A DNA stretch of 47,073 nucleotides from Joyebacterum sp964521425. GTDB lineage: Bacteria > Joyebacterota > Joyebacteria > Joyebacterales > Joyebacteraceae. The stretch is taken from contig CAZFRO010000019.1 of NCBI GenBank assembly GCA_964521425.1, positions 1 to 47,073 of the forward strand, read 5' to 3'. Positions 5,715 to 14,229 of this stretch are shown here, in pieces. Position 1 is the first letter of the stretch. Each line of letters starts with the position of its first letter. A program made the translations under genes and the position numbers. A model generated the notes under the pieces. It saw only the letters and a program-made list of their open reading frames with translations, was not told the DNA's origin and ran no database searches.

Positions 5715-6872
5715 ATGCGTTCGACAGACAATCCCTACAGCCCTGGGGCAGGTACACCGCCTCCGGAACTTGCTGGGCGAGAGGATATTCTTGATGAGGC
5801 TGCGACCATACTCGGCAGGACGATCAAGGGCCGCGTGGCCAGGAGCCTGATGCTCTTGGGTCTCCGGGGCGTCGGCAAGACCGTTCTGCTCAACCGGATT
5901 GAGCAAATGGCTGGTGACAAGGGATGCGTAACGTGCATCATGGAGGCTGACAATGACAAGGTCCTCCCGGACTTGATAATCCCTCACCTGACGCGCGTGC
6001 TCCTCCAGCTCGATTCGAGGAGGCGGGCGGGTGAGCATGTGCGCAGGGCCTTCGGTGTTCTGCGCGGTTTCGCGAGTGCCTTTGCGGTCAACTACGGCGC
6101 GTTCGAGATCGGAATACGGCCTGAGTCAGGAACCGGGGATTTGGCGCTCGATCTTGCCGATGTCCTCGTTTCAATCGGCGAGGCCGCGTCGGCTCAGCGA
6201 ACAACAGCTGTGATTCTCGTGGACGAAGTGCAGTACCTGGCTCCAGAGGAACTGGCCGCTGTCATCGTTGCTCTTCACAGGGTATCGCAGCGTCAGCTGC
6301 CGGTCCTTCTGTTCGGGGCAGGGCTTCCCCAGCTTGTCGCCCTCGCGGGAGAGGCGAAGTCCTACGCGGAGCGTCTCTTCTTCTTCAGAGAGATAGGTAG
6401 TCTCTCTCCTGATGCGGCTCGGCGAGCGCTCACCGAGCCTGCGCGACGCGAAGGGGTCACCATTGATTCGGGAGCTGTGGATGCCATCTTGGCGGAGACG
6501 GAGGGCTACCCGTACTTCCTTCAGCTCTTGGGCTACTTCGCTTGGGAGGCAGCGTCCAAATCGCCAATCACACAGGGGGATGTCGAGGTCGCAACAGCGG
6601 AAGCGACAAGGGCGCTGGACAGCGGCTTCTTCAGCGTCCGGCTTGAACGCCTGAGTGAGAGGCAGCGGGAATACGTCTTCGCGCTCGCGAGGTTGGGGTC
6701 GGGCCCGGCAAGCTCGACGGCCGTTGCCGACGAACTCGGAATCTCTGTGAAACAGGCGGCGCCCGCGCGTAGCGAGGTTATCAAGAAGGGGGTTGCATAC
6801 AGTCCCAGACGTGGGCTGGTTGCGTTCACGGTTCCGAAGTTCGATGAGTACTTGAGGCGAGTGGAGCAATGA
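5715..6872 (+). CDS. AAA/ATPase_2-family ATP-binding protein with C-terminal winged helix
   Basis: 385-aa P-loop ATPase of the AAA-like ATPase_2 (archaeal ATPase/STAND-related) type. Walker A is GLRGVGKT and Walker B is VILVDEVQYL. They are followed by a sensor-like strand (LPVLLFGAGLP) and the motif EIGSLSPDAARRALTEPARREGV, typical of the lid of these proteins. Residues after about 310 (LSERQREYVFALARLG..., ADELGISVKQ) look like a winged-helix DNA-binding end. ATG 5715 is preferred because AGGGGG (5701-5706) lies 8 nt upstream; the earlier GTG at 5706 overlaps that site. The stop overlaps the next gene by ATGA. Substrate and partners are unknown. Similar proteins occur with mobile or defence loci, but nothing here proves that role. 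Confidence 0.75.
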   Translation: MRSTDNPYSPGAGTPPPELAGREDILDEAATILGRTIKGRVARSLMLLGLRGVGKTVLLNRIEQMAGDKGCVTCIMEADNDKVLPDLIIPHLTRVLLQLDSRRRAGEHVRRAFGVLRGFASAFAVNYGAFEIGIRPESGTGDLALDLADVLVSIGEAASAQRTTAVILVDEVQYLAPEELAAVIVALHRVSQRQLPVLLFGAGLPQLVALAGEAKSYAERLFFFREIGSLSPDAARRALTEPARREGVTIDSGAVDAILAETEGYPYFLQLLGYFAWEAASKSPITQGDVEVATAEATRALDSGFFSVRLERLSERQREYVFALARLGSGPASSTAVADELGISVKQAAPARSEVIKKGVAYSPRRGLVAFTVPKFDEYLRRVEQ

Positions 6873-7288
6873 GTGGTTCAATCTACTACGGATTAGCTGC
6901 CGACCTGGTACTCGTGGCTCACACGTCGTTCGTCGTCTTCGTGATCCTCGGGCTTGTACTCATACTGGTCGGAGGCGTTCGAGGTTGGTCCTGGGTCAAG
7001 CACCCATGGTTCCGCCTCGTTCATTTGCTGGCAATCGGTTTCATTGCTGCTCAGGCATGGCGAGGGGCGATCTGTCCCTTGACACCCCTTGAGATGGCGC
7101 TCAGGTCCCGAGCAGGAGATGCGGTCTACACCGGCAGCTTCATCGCTCACTGGCTGGAGAGCCTCCTTTACTACGACATCCCACTATGGGTCTTCGCGAT
7201 CTGCTACACTGCATTCGGTTTGTTGGTAGCGGCAAGTTGGATCGTCGTTCGCCCGAGGCCCTTTGCCCGGCGCAGTCGACCCACATGA
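6869..7288 (+). CDS. DUF2784 family integral membrane protein
   Basis: 139 aa with about four membrane helices. The family signature is visible: LADLVLVAHTSFVVFVILG at the N-terminus, the short loop WRGAICPLTPLEMALR (CPLT(P/A)LE is typical of DUF2784) and GSFIAHWLESLLYYDIP. Function is unknown. It overlaps the ATPase stop as ATGA, so the two are translationally coupled, although the pairing may be accidental. The last ~10 residues are basic. The start is fixed by the overlap. Confidence 0.8.
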   Translation: MSGSIYYGLAADLVLVAHTSFVVFVILGLVLILVGGVRGWSWVKHPWFRLVHLLAIGFIAAQAWRGAICPLTPLEMALRSRAGDAVYTGSFIAHWLESLLYYDIPLWVFAICYTAFGLLVAASWIVVRPRPFARRSRPT

Positions 7289-7320
7289 CACTAAAGGAAA
7301 CCCCCAGAAGGAGGTGCAGC

Positions 7321-8316
7321 ATGAGAACCGTCCTGGCAATCGTCCTCTGGACGATCATCGCAACGCTTGCGATTCTGCTCGGAGGCTGCAGCAGCTCGAC
7401 GTCACCAAGCGACGAGGTTCCGGCTGCAGACCTCACGGTTACCCCGACGGCCGGCACCGTCCTGACGGACTTCGTCTTTGACGCAAGCGGGAGTGTGTCG
7501 GGAAACAGAGCCCTCGAATTCCGCTGGGACTGGGAGAACGACGGCACGTGGGACACAGACTGGTCGAGCGAGTCAGTTATGACACGGCGCTTTGCCTCTG
7601 GAGATACCATTGTGACCGTCGTTGAGGTTCGGGAGGGGACGAAGAGCGACAACGTCAGCGTGAGCTTCACGCTCGACACACGCCACGGAGAGATCCTGAG
7701 CACGCTCGCTTTCCCCGACGGCTATGTCCCATATGGTCTGACGTCAGACGGGACGGATTTCTGGTTCACGGGTTGGTTGGAAGATATCTACAAGATGGAT
7801 GCTGCGACCGGGGCGGTCGTGGATTCGATCGACGGTCTGACCAATTGGACCGGCTCCCTCGCGTGGGACGGAACCCATCTCTGGGTCAAGGACGGGTCGA
7901 TCCTATACGAGCGGGATCCTGAGACCGGTGCCACTCTGTCCTCGTTCCTGGCAGTCTACAGCGGGATTTGCGGTGGAGTAGCTTGGGACGGTGAGGAGTT
8001 CTACGTCGGGAGTGATCAAACCGGCCGAGACGGAGATGGCCTCATTCACACGTACACTCCGGACGGAACAGAGACGGGATCATTTCCGTCGCCGAGAGGA
8101 AGCGTAGATCCAAGGGACCTTGCATTCGATGGCGCGAGCCTATGGGTGACCATTTTGGGGCCCGACACTCTCTACATTGTCAATCCCGACGACGGGACAG
8201 TCCAGCGAACCGTTGGGGTACCAGATCTCGGTTGGTTTGCGACCATCAAGGATGGTTACGTGTGGGCCGTGACGTGGCCCGGGCTCGATGGCGTTCTTGC
8301 CAAGATCGTGCCGTAG
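7321..8316 (+). CDS. Lipoprotein with PKD-like domain and beta-propeller
   Basis: 331 aa. The signal peptide ends in the lipobox LGGC (Cys about 22). Next is a PKD-like Ig domain (VTPTAGTVLTDFVFDASGS..., FRWDWENDGTWDTDW), then a run of about 40-residue repeats with the pattern (L/A)WDGT.LWV... and DPETG. These match a glutamine-cyclotransferase-like or YVTN-type beta-propeller. The start is fixed by AAGGAGGTG 5 nt before the ATG; a longer upstream reading frame overlaps DUF2784 and has no such site. It probably binds ligand or protein at the surface. No catalytic residues are recognised. Confidence 0.75.
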   Translation: MRTVLAIVLWTIIATLAILLGGCSSSTSPSDEVPAADLTVTPTAGTVLTDFVFDASGSVSGNRALEFRWDWENDGTWDTDWSSESVMTRRFASGDTIVTVVEVREGTKSDNVSVSFTLDTRHGEILSTLAFPDGYVPYGLTSDGTDFWFTGWLEDIYKMDAATGAVVDSIDGLTNWTGSLAWDGTHLWVKDGSILYERDPETGATLSSFLAVYSGICGGVAWDGEEFYVGSDQTGRDGDGLIHTYTPDGTETGSFPSPRGSVDPRDLAFDGASLWVTILGPDTLYIVNPDDGTVQRTVGVPDLGWFATIKDGYVWAVTWPGLDGVLAKIVP

Positions 8317-8362
8317 ACCAGGAAGCAGCCACGCTGCCGGAGGCCCCCTGAAGGAGGGACCC

Positions 8363-10399
8363 ATGTTCCGGAATGCTCACACTTCACAATGTGCAGTTGC
8401 TGCACTGGCCGTGCTTCTTGTCGCGGCCCTCGCCGCTAGTGCCCTTGCCGAAGACACCGGCGACGATGTCTCACTCGAGACGAAGATTCTCTCCGCCACC
8501 GTCTACAGCCATCAGGCGCAGATAGTCAGGAGCGGTACCGTTAGCCTGGGCACCGGAGAGTTCCGCATCGTCTGCGCCGACCTCCCGGAGGGCTTCGTCG
8601 AGACCTCCCTCATCGTCGAGGGAAGCGGGAGCGCGGAGGCGCAGATCGTCGGGATCGATTTCGTGCGGAGAGAGGTCGACTATAAGGGGACGCCCAGATA
8701 CGAGAAGCTGAGAGCAGAGCTTGAGTCGATTCACGAGGACGAGTTGGAACTGAGTATCCAGCGAGACTCTATCAACCGCCGCAACGCCCTGACGCGTTCG
8801 GTCGGAGAGCTGTCAGTCTCGCGTGGGAGGGAACAGCTCGCAGCGGGTACGTTCTCCATGCAGGAATGGCGGGAGCTCCTTGCATTCATCGAGGAAGAGA
8901 CGCTCGCAGGCGGGGAGCGTATCCACGAACTCGATGTGAGGTCTGATGAGATCGGCAAGCGGATCCGGTGGATCAAGGACGAGATGAGGAAGATGCACGG
9001 GGGTGGGTCGAGAGGCAAGGACCTCATCGTCGATTGCGAGGTCGCATCCGCCGGAGAACTCACGCTTGAAATCACCTACATCGTATCCGGTGCGTCGTGG
9101 CATCCTGAGTACACCGTGCGGTACATCGAGGAGCTTGACGAGGTTGAACTCACCTACGCCGCACGCATCGCACAGACCACCGGCGAAGACTGGAACGGGA
9201 TTGACGTATTGCTCTCGACAGCCAGCCCTCACGTGGGTGCTGCTCCCCCAACGCTCTTTCCTCATTTCCTTGGCGCTGTACGTGGCGGGATCACTGGAAG
9301 GGTAACCGACGCAACGGACGGCGCCCCGCTTCAGTTCGCGAACATCTCTGTCCTTGGAACACCGTACGGGGGCATGACGAACAGAGACGGCTACTATGAG
9401 ATGACGAACATCCAAAGCGGCAGCTACACCGTCCAAGTGAGCTACATGGGATACGAGACTTCGCGTCGCTCCAATCTCCGGGTCATCGCCGGGACGTCGA
9501 AGCGTGTTGACGTGGTGCTTCGACCCGCCCATCTCAAGGCCGCCGAGGTTGTCATTGAGGCAGAGAGGCCGCTCATTGACTTGGATGGAGCAAGGATCCG
9601 GCCGATCACGACCACTAGAGAAATCATCGCAACGCAGCCAGGTATCGTCCTCTACGGCGACGATGCCTACCTGAGCGAGGGGACGCCATCGGAGGTCGCC
9701 CACGAAGCCCCGCCCGCTGTAACGTACGCGGAGATGACGGTCGCGGGCTCCGAGTTCGCCGCAAACCTCGTCATCGCGAAGCCGGTCGAGCTTGAGACCG
9801 GAGCTGAGCCGAGGCGCGTGCTCGTCGTGCAGAAGCGGATTCCGGGGACGTTTGTGCGGGAGGCCATCCCGCGGTACTCCGATCACGTCTTCGTGAGAGG
9901 GACACTCGTGAACCCGCTGGACGTCCCGATTCTCGCCGGACCCGCCGATGTCTATGTTGAATCTGCGCCCGCCAGAGGAGGGCCACCGGTCACGAACTTC
10001 GTCGGGAAGGACTCTATCCACGACGTTGCTCCCGGCGAGGAGTTCACGATGTACCTCGGGGCCGACCAGAGTCTGAAGGTTGAGCAGGAGATCACGAAAG
10101 AGGTCCTGACGCGCACCGGCAGCAGGAAGACCAAGATCAGGTACACGGTGAGCATAACATCCGAGAGCTTCCGGAAGCTCCCTGCTGAACTCTGGGTGCT
10201 CGATCGCGTGCCGGTCTCCAGGATCAAGGATGTCAACGTCAGGAATATCGAGGTTCTGCCCGAGCCTGATGAGTACGACGAGGAAGGGCTTCTGACATGG
10301 AAGTTAACGCTCGGCGCGGGTGAGCGGGCTGAGATCGTGAGCGAGTACACGGTCGAATTCCCATCGGATTTCACGCCGAGAGGAATCAACCTGGAGTAG
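8363..10399 (+). CDS. MuiA/DUF4139-family protein with inserted carboxypeptidase-regulatory domain
   Basis: 678 aa, exported (signal peptide to about residue 30, ending ASALA). The N-terminal ~90 residues are DUF4140 (ILSATVYSHQAQIVRSGTVSL...). A long helical segment follows, then DUF4139: ITYIVSGASWHPEYTVRY and, late, VEQEITKEVLTRTGSRKTKIRYTVSITSES. This is the architecture of mucoidy-inhibitor MuiA-like proteins. Unusually, about residues 305-425 form a carboxypeptidase-regulatory/TonB-type domain (GGITGRVTDATDGAPLQFANISV..., GYYEMTNIQSGSYTVQVSYMGYE) with a plug-like tail (VVIEAERPLID) inserted into DUF4139. AAGGAGGG precedes the ATG. Molecular function is unknown for the family. Confidence 0.8.
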   Translation: MFRNAHTSQCAVAALAVLLVAALAASALAEDTGDDVSLETKILSATVYSHQAQIVRSGTVSLGTGEFRIVCADLPEGFVETSLIVEGSGSAEAQIVGIDFVRREVDYKGTPRYEKLRAELESIHEDELELSIQRDSINRRNALTRSVGELSVSRGREQLAAGTFSMQEWRELLAFIEEETLAGGERIHELDVRSDEIGKRIRWIKDEMRKMHGGGSRGKDLIVDCEVASAGELTLEITYIVSGASWHPEYTVRYIEELDEVELTYAARIAQTTGEDWNGIDVLLSTASPHVGAAPPTLFPHFLGAVRGGITGRVTDATDGAPLQFANISVLGTPYGGMTNRDGYYEMTNIQSGSYTVQVSYMGYETSRRSNLRVIAGTSKRVDVVLRPAHLKAAEVVIEAERPLIDLDGARIRPITTTREIIATQPGIVLYGDDAYLSEGTPSEVAHEAPPAVTYAEMTVAGSEFAANLVIAKPVELETGAEPRRVLVVQKRIPGTFVREAIPRYSDHVFVRGTLVNPLDVPILAGPADVYVESAPARGGPPVTNFVGKDSIHDVAPGEEFTMYLGADQSLKVEQEITKEVLTRTGSRKTKIRYTVSITSESFRKLPAELWVLDRVPVSRIKDVNVRNIEVLPEPDEYDEEGLLTWKLTLGAGERAEIVSEYTVEFPSDFTPRGINLE

Positions 10400-10415
10400 G
10401 CAAAGAGGACGCGCC

Positions 10416-11309
10416 ATGGACTCGACGAACAACAAGAGCCGCGCCGGTCGCGAGGGCACAGCCCCGTTCTTCGACCAGCTCTCGCTCGCGACCTCCCGTC
10501 CCGGACTCTGGAGCCGCTATACGGCGGTCGAACTCTGGACCGATCCGCACATCGCGGGTCAGATGCTCAAGTTCCATTTGAACCCGGACTCGGAGCTTGC
10601 GTCGCGGAACCCGGAGTTCATCGAGCGCTCCGGCAAGTGGATCACCGACAGGTTCGGGGTCGGTTCCGGAACGCGCGTCCTCGACCTGGGATGCGGGCCC
10701 GGGCTCTACACGATGCCGCTCGCCAGGATCGGAGCGGATGTGACCGGCGTTGATTTCTCCGAGAGTTCACTCAATCATGCGCGGGCAAGGGCTTTGCGCG
10801 AGGGCCTCTCCATCGACTACGTTCTTGCGAACTACCTTGAGTACGAGCCGGCAGGCAAGTTCGACCTCATCACGCTCATCTACTGGGATCTATGTCCCCT
10901 CAGTCCGGCACAGCGGCGGACGCTTCTCAACATGTGCCGCGGATGTCTCAGTGATGGAGGCGCCATCTTGCTCGACGTCCCGTCAATGAAGTACTTCGAG
11001 AGCGTCGAGGACGGGAAGAGCGTCGAGTACGCACCGGACGGCGGGTTCTGGTCGGCGGAACCGTACTTCGTGTTGAAGACGACGTTCAAGTACGATGCCG
11101 ACAGCGTAACGCTGGACAAGTACACGCTCGTCGAGCCGGAGCGCACGCGCGAGATCTACAATTGGCTTCAAAGCTACAGTCCCGAATCCCTCAAGCGGGA
11201 GTTCGCGGAGTGCGGGCTCGAGGTCGCCGAGGTCCTGGGTGATGTCGCCGGCGCCCCGTACGATCCCGAGTCAACGCAGATGGCGATCGTTGCGAGGTGT
11301 CGCGCATGA
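10416..11309 (+). CDS. Class I SAM-dependent methyltransferase
   Basis: 297 aa, soluble. A Rossmann methyltransferase: motif I VLDLGCGPGLYT, acidic loop ITGVDFSESSL (here as VTGVDFS), motif III/IV DLITLIYWDLCPLSPAQRR and motif VI LSDGGAILLDVPS. The residues around the binding pocket match small-molecule methyltransferases, but no substrate is evident. It begins 14 nt after the DUF4139 gene. The start is ATG at 10416, with GAGGACGCGCC before it. The C-terminal region (SPESLKREFAECGLEVAEVLGD) is typical of the family, so it appears complete. Confidence 0.85.
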   Translation: MDSTNNKSRAGREGTAPFFDQLSLATSRPGLWSRYTAVELWTDPHIAGQMLKFHLNPDSELASRNPEFIERSGKWITDRFGVGSGTRVLDLGCGPGLYTMPLARIGADVTGVDFSESSLNHARARALREGLSIDYVLANYLEYEPAGKFDLITLIYWDLCPLSPAQRRTLLNMCRGCLSDGGAILLDVPSMKYFESVEDGKSVEYAPDGGFWSAEPYFVLKTTFKYDADSVTLDKYTLVEPERTREIYNWLQSYSPESLKREFAECGLEVAEVLGDVAGAPYDPESTQMAIVARCRA

Positions 11310-11370
11310 TCCGACGCTCGCCCCTGACAGCGGCCGTTGCCGAGCCACACCGCGCGCATGGAGGGCTTAG

Positions 11371-11952
11371 GTGTCGACGATGACGTTTCATCCTCTCACT
11401 CCCGACCGCTGGAGAGATTTCACTAAACTCTTCGGGAAGAACGGCGCGTGCGCGGGCTGCTGGTGTATGTGGTGGCGGCAGACGCGCGCGGAGTTCGACA
11501 GAAAGCACGGTGATGCGAACCGGCGCGCCATGAAGCGGATCGTCGACAGGGGAGAGGTGCCGGGGATTCTCGCGTACCGTGATGGCGAACCGATCGGCTG
11601 GTGCTCCGTTGCGCCGCGCGAGCACTACCCGTCGATCGAGCGCTCGCACGTGCTCAAGCGCCTCGACGACAAACCGGTCTGGTCGCTCGTGTGTCTATTC
11701 GTACACCGGACGCACCGCGGCGAGGGTGTTGCACAGGCGCTCGCAAAGGCAGCAATCGCTTACGCGAAGTCGCAGGGTGCCGGAATCGTCGAGGCATATC
11801 CCACGGAACCGCGCGGTAAGCGGCTTTCCTCCTCGTCGAGCTTCATGGGAACACCCGAGCTATTCGAGTATGCAGGCTTTGAGACGTGCGCGCGGCCATC
11901 GAAGAGCCGCGTCATCATGCGGCACTACCTTACGAAGGGGGTTCGATCATGA
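11371..11952 (+). CDS. GNAT family N-acetyltransferase
   Basis: 193 aa. Acetyl-CoA-binding motif A is RTHRGEGVAQALAKAAIAYAKSQG, preceded by the strand VWSLVCLFVH, which is usual for GNAT enzymes. The N-terminal CAGCWCMWWR and DGEPIGWCSVAPREHYP are seen in a bacterial GNAT subfamily of unknown substrate. GTG 11371 is used because GGAGGG (11360-11365) lies 5 nt upstream; ATG 11380 is possible. Its TGA overlaps the next start as ATGA. Confidence 0.8.
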   Translation: MSTMTFHPLTPDRWRDFTKLFGKNGACAGCWCMWWRQTRAEFDRKHGDANRRAMKRIVDRGEVPGILAYRDGEPIGWCSVAPREHYPSIERSHVLKRLDDKPVWSLVCLFVHRTHRGEGVAQALAKAAIAYAKSQGAGIVEAYPTEPRGKRLSSSSSFMGTPELFEYAGFETCARPSKSRVIMRHYLTKGVRS

Positions 11953-12149
11953 GACGCCAAAGCAGACGTTCTGTCCCACTGGCCCTGCTGTTCTTTGTGC
12001 TTGCGGCAGCAGTCTCCGTAACGATCTGGGCCGACGTCTCGCCCGCTGCGAAGCTCGCGTTCTTCTGCTTCGGGTTCGCCGCCGGTGCCTTCGCCGGCGG
12101 GCACATCGCCCTCCGCAAGTACGGCTTGAGCGAGGATAGCGGAGCCTGA
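11949..12149 (+). CDS. Small two-TM membrane protein
   Basis: 66 aa. The start overlaps the GNAT stop (ATGA), which supports this ATG. Two hydrophobic helices (about 9-29 and 35-53) follow a basic N-terminus (MRRQSRR) and end in a short charged tail, KYGLSEDSGA. I do not recognise a family. The GxxAGAFAGG stretch in the second helix could pack helix to helix. Coupling to the acetyltransferase suggests expression together but says nothing certain about its role. Confidence 0.6.
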   Translation: MRRQSRRSVPLALLFFVLAAAVSVTIWADVSPAAKLAFFCFGFAAGAFAGGHIALRKYGLSEDSGA

Positions 12150-12163
12150 TCACACAGGACCCC

Positions 12164-12802
12164 ATGGGATACTACGCTGACAATCTCTCAGGCGAACGGC
12201 TGCGCGAGTGCTACGAGATCGCCCCGCCGCGGGTGAAGCAGTATCTCGTGGCGGAGATCGCGCACGTCGCAAGCTCACTTCAGCCCGGCGACACCGTGCT
12301 CGAGCTGGGCTGCGGATACGGTCGGGTCGCTCTTGAACTCGCGCACGCGGGTGTTCGCGTCACCGGCGTCGACACTTCTGCGGGAAGCATCGCTCTCGCC
12401 GAACGCCTGCGCGGTGGTGAAGGCGCCTGGGAGTTCCTCGTGATGGACGCCACAGCCCTCACATTCCCCGACGACACATTCGACTTCGTCGTCTGCATCC
12501 AGAACGGCATCTGTGCCTTTGGCGTAGACAAACGAGCGCTTGTGTCTGAGGCGCTTCGTGTCACCCGTCCGGGTGGACGCGCCATCTTCTCCACCTACGC
12601 GGCCGCGTTCTGGTCTGAGCGGCTCCACTGGTTCGAGCTCCAGGCCGAGAGTGGGCTTCTCGGGGCAATCGACCGTGACGCGACCGGGAACGGGACCATC
12701 GTGTGCGTCGACGGCTCAAGCCTCTTCTGCGAACTCCAGAAGCCGGACTTGCGCCCCGGCCCATCTTCCTGCATCATTGAGAATCCACCTGACCATCAAT
12801 AG
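12164..12802 (+). CDS. Class I SAM-dependent methyltransferase, apparently shortened at C-terminus
   Basis: 212 aa. Motif I is VLELGCGYGRVA, with VTGVDTSAGSI, DATALTFPDDTFDFVVC and VTRPGGRAIFSTY. From memory, related proteins continue after GNGTIVCVDG with an FRATT-type strand and about 30 residues before a DESSLFCE-like ending. Here DG runs directly into SSLFCELQKP, which looks like an in-frame deletion. I infer this rather than measure it. The core binding fold is intact, so activity is possible. It follows the small membrane protein by 14 nt. Confidence 0.7.
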   Translation: MGYYADNLSGERLRECYEIAPPRVKQYLVAEIAHVASSLQPGDTVLELGCGYGRVALELAHAGVRVTGVDTSAGSIALAERLRGGEGAWEFLVMDATALTFPDDTFDFVVCIQNGICAFGVDKRALVSEALRVTRPGGRAIFSTYAAAFWSERLHWFELQAESGLLGAIDRDATGNGTIVCVDGSSLFCELQKPDLRPGPSSCIIENPPDHQ

Positions 12803-12832
12803 ATACTCAGGAATCCCCACAAGGAGAGCCGC

Positions 12833-14191
12833 ATGAGCAACATCGTGTGGAACGACGGCCTGTCCATCGAGATCGACCTCATCGACGAGCAGCACAGAAG
12901 TCTCATCAGCAAGATCGCGGACCTCGAGAAGGCGCTTCGCACGGGGCAGGGCCCGGCTGAGATCGTCCGCGTCCTTACCTTCCTCATGGACTACACTAGG
13001 TTTCACTTCGGGACCGAAGAGCGCAACATGAGGGCTCACGACTACCCGGCGTTGGATGCGCACCTGGTCAAGCACGAGGAGTTCAAGACCGCGCTTGCGA
13101 ACCTGAGCAACGACTTCAGGGAGGAGGGCGCCACGCTGGGGCTTGCCGACTCCATCGAGACGCTTCTCATGAACTGGTTCGTGAAGCACATCAAGGATGT
13201 CGACCACAAGTTCGGCGAGTTCCTCCGCGAGAACAACCTCACCATGAGCGAGGCCGACCGGACGATCGGGATGTGTGCCGTCTGCGGGACCGATGGAAGC
13301 GCCCGCATCACAATGGACCTGGGTGACCACGCAGTGAGCCGCTGCAGTGCCTGCGGCCTCGTCTATCTGAGTGGCGAGCGCGATTATGACCGGGAACAGA
13401 CCCACTATCTCACCGACCACTTCGATTCCGGCTACATGCGGAACTTCGATCCCAACGAGATCGCTGACGAACAGGTGTCGAGCATCGCGAGGGCATTGAA
13501 TCTCGCAGGGACATCGCACGACCGACTCCCCGCCGGTGCACCGGTACTTGAGATCGGGTGCGCGCGAGGTCACTTCCTGCATCGTCTTCAGGAGCAGGTG
13601 CCGAAGCGTCCGCTCGTCGGTATCGACATGTCTAGGCGGATGACGAAGTGGGGGGCCCAGGAGTTCGGTCTCGATCTTCGCGGCTGTTCCTTCGAGGCGG
13701 CGGAGCTTCCAACGGGCAGCTTCGGTCTCATTGCAGCGTTCGATGTGCTTGAGCACGTGGCGCGGCCAGAGATTGTTCTCAGCAAGGTCCTAAAACTCTT
13801 GCATCCAGATGGTTGGGCCGTCATCGAGGTTCCCTCGGAGAGGACGACCTTCAGGTGGCTCGCGCGCACCGCGTATGCCGCCTCGGGGAAGAGGCTCGCA
13901 GCTCCTCTCCGCACGCTCTACCACACGGCGCACCTTACCTATTTCACTCCCCGAAGTCTCCTGCTCCTATTGCAGCGTCTCGGCGCTACCGACGTCCTCA
14001 TCACGACCAAGGAAGCTCATGTCACCCGCTTCGGCAGAGGCCGCTACGGTCCCCTGGCGAGCGGTGGTATCCGCGCTGTGGTCTGCCTCGACCGCCTGCT
14101 TGGCACCCAGGCAAAGCTCCTCTGCGTTTTCCGCCGGCGGGCATCATGCCGTGCGGATTCTGCCCTCGTGGCGTATAGTCAAAGGTCATAG
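12833..14191 (+). CDS. Hemerythrin - zinc-ribbon - methyltransferase fusion
   Basis: 452 aa, one uninterrupted frame. Residues 1-135 are a bacteriohemerythrin with the full diiron ligand set: H21, H58, E62, H77, H81, H119 and D124. This domain binds O2 or senses iron or oxygen. After a short linker is a CxxC...CxxC cluster (about 148-174), then a SAM methyltransferase (VLEIGCARGHFL, GLIAAFDVLEHV, DGWAVIEVPSE) to about residue 430. The zinc-ribbon-plus-methyltransferase half resembles C-methyltransferase-like proteins of sugar pathways. The oxygen-sensing half presumably controls or accompanies methylation. AGGAGAG precedes the ATG. The tail after RRRAS is unusual. Confidence 0.8.
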   Translation: MSNIVWNDGLSIEIDLIDEQHRSLISKIADLEKALRTGQGPAEIVRVLTFLMDYTRFHFGTEERNMRAHDYPALDAHLVKHEEFKTALANLSNDFREEGATLGLADSIETLLMNWFVKHIKDVDHKFGEFLRENNLTMSEADRTIGMCAVCGTDGSARITMDLGDHAVSRCSACGLVYLSGERDYDREQTHYLTDHFDSGYMRNFDPNEIADEQVSSIARALNLAGTSHDRLPAGAPVLEIGCARGHFLHRLQEQVPKRPLVGIDMSRRMTKWGAQEFGLDLRGCSFEAAELPTGSFGLIAAFDVLEHVARPEIVLSKVLKLLHPDGWAVIEVPSERTTFRWLARTAYAASGKRLAAPLRTLYHTAHLTYFTPRSLLLLLQRLGATDVLITTKEAHVTRFGRGRYGPLASGGIRAVVCLDRLLGTQAKLLCVFRRRASCRADSALVAYSQRS

Positions 14192-14229
14192 TACAGTTCT
14201 CGCGCACCGACCAGCCGATGAGGTAGTCA

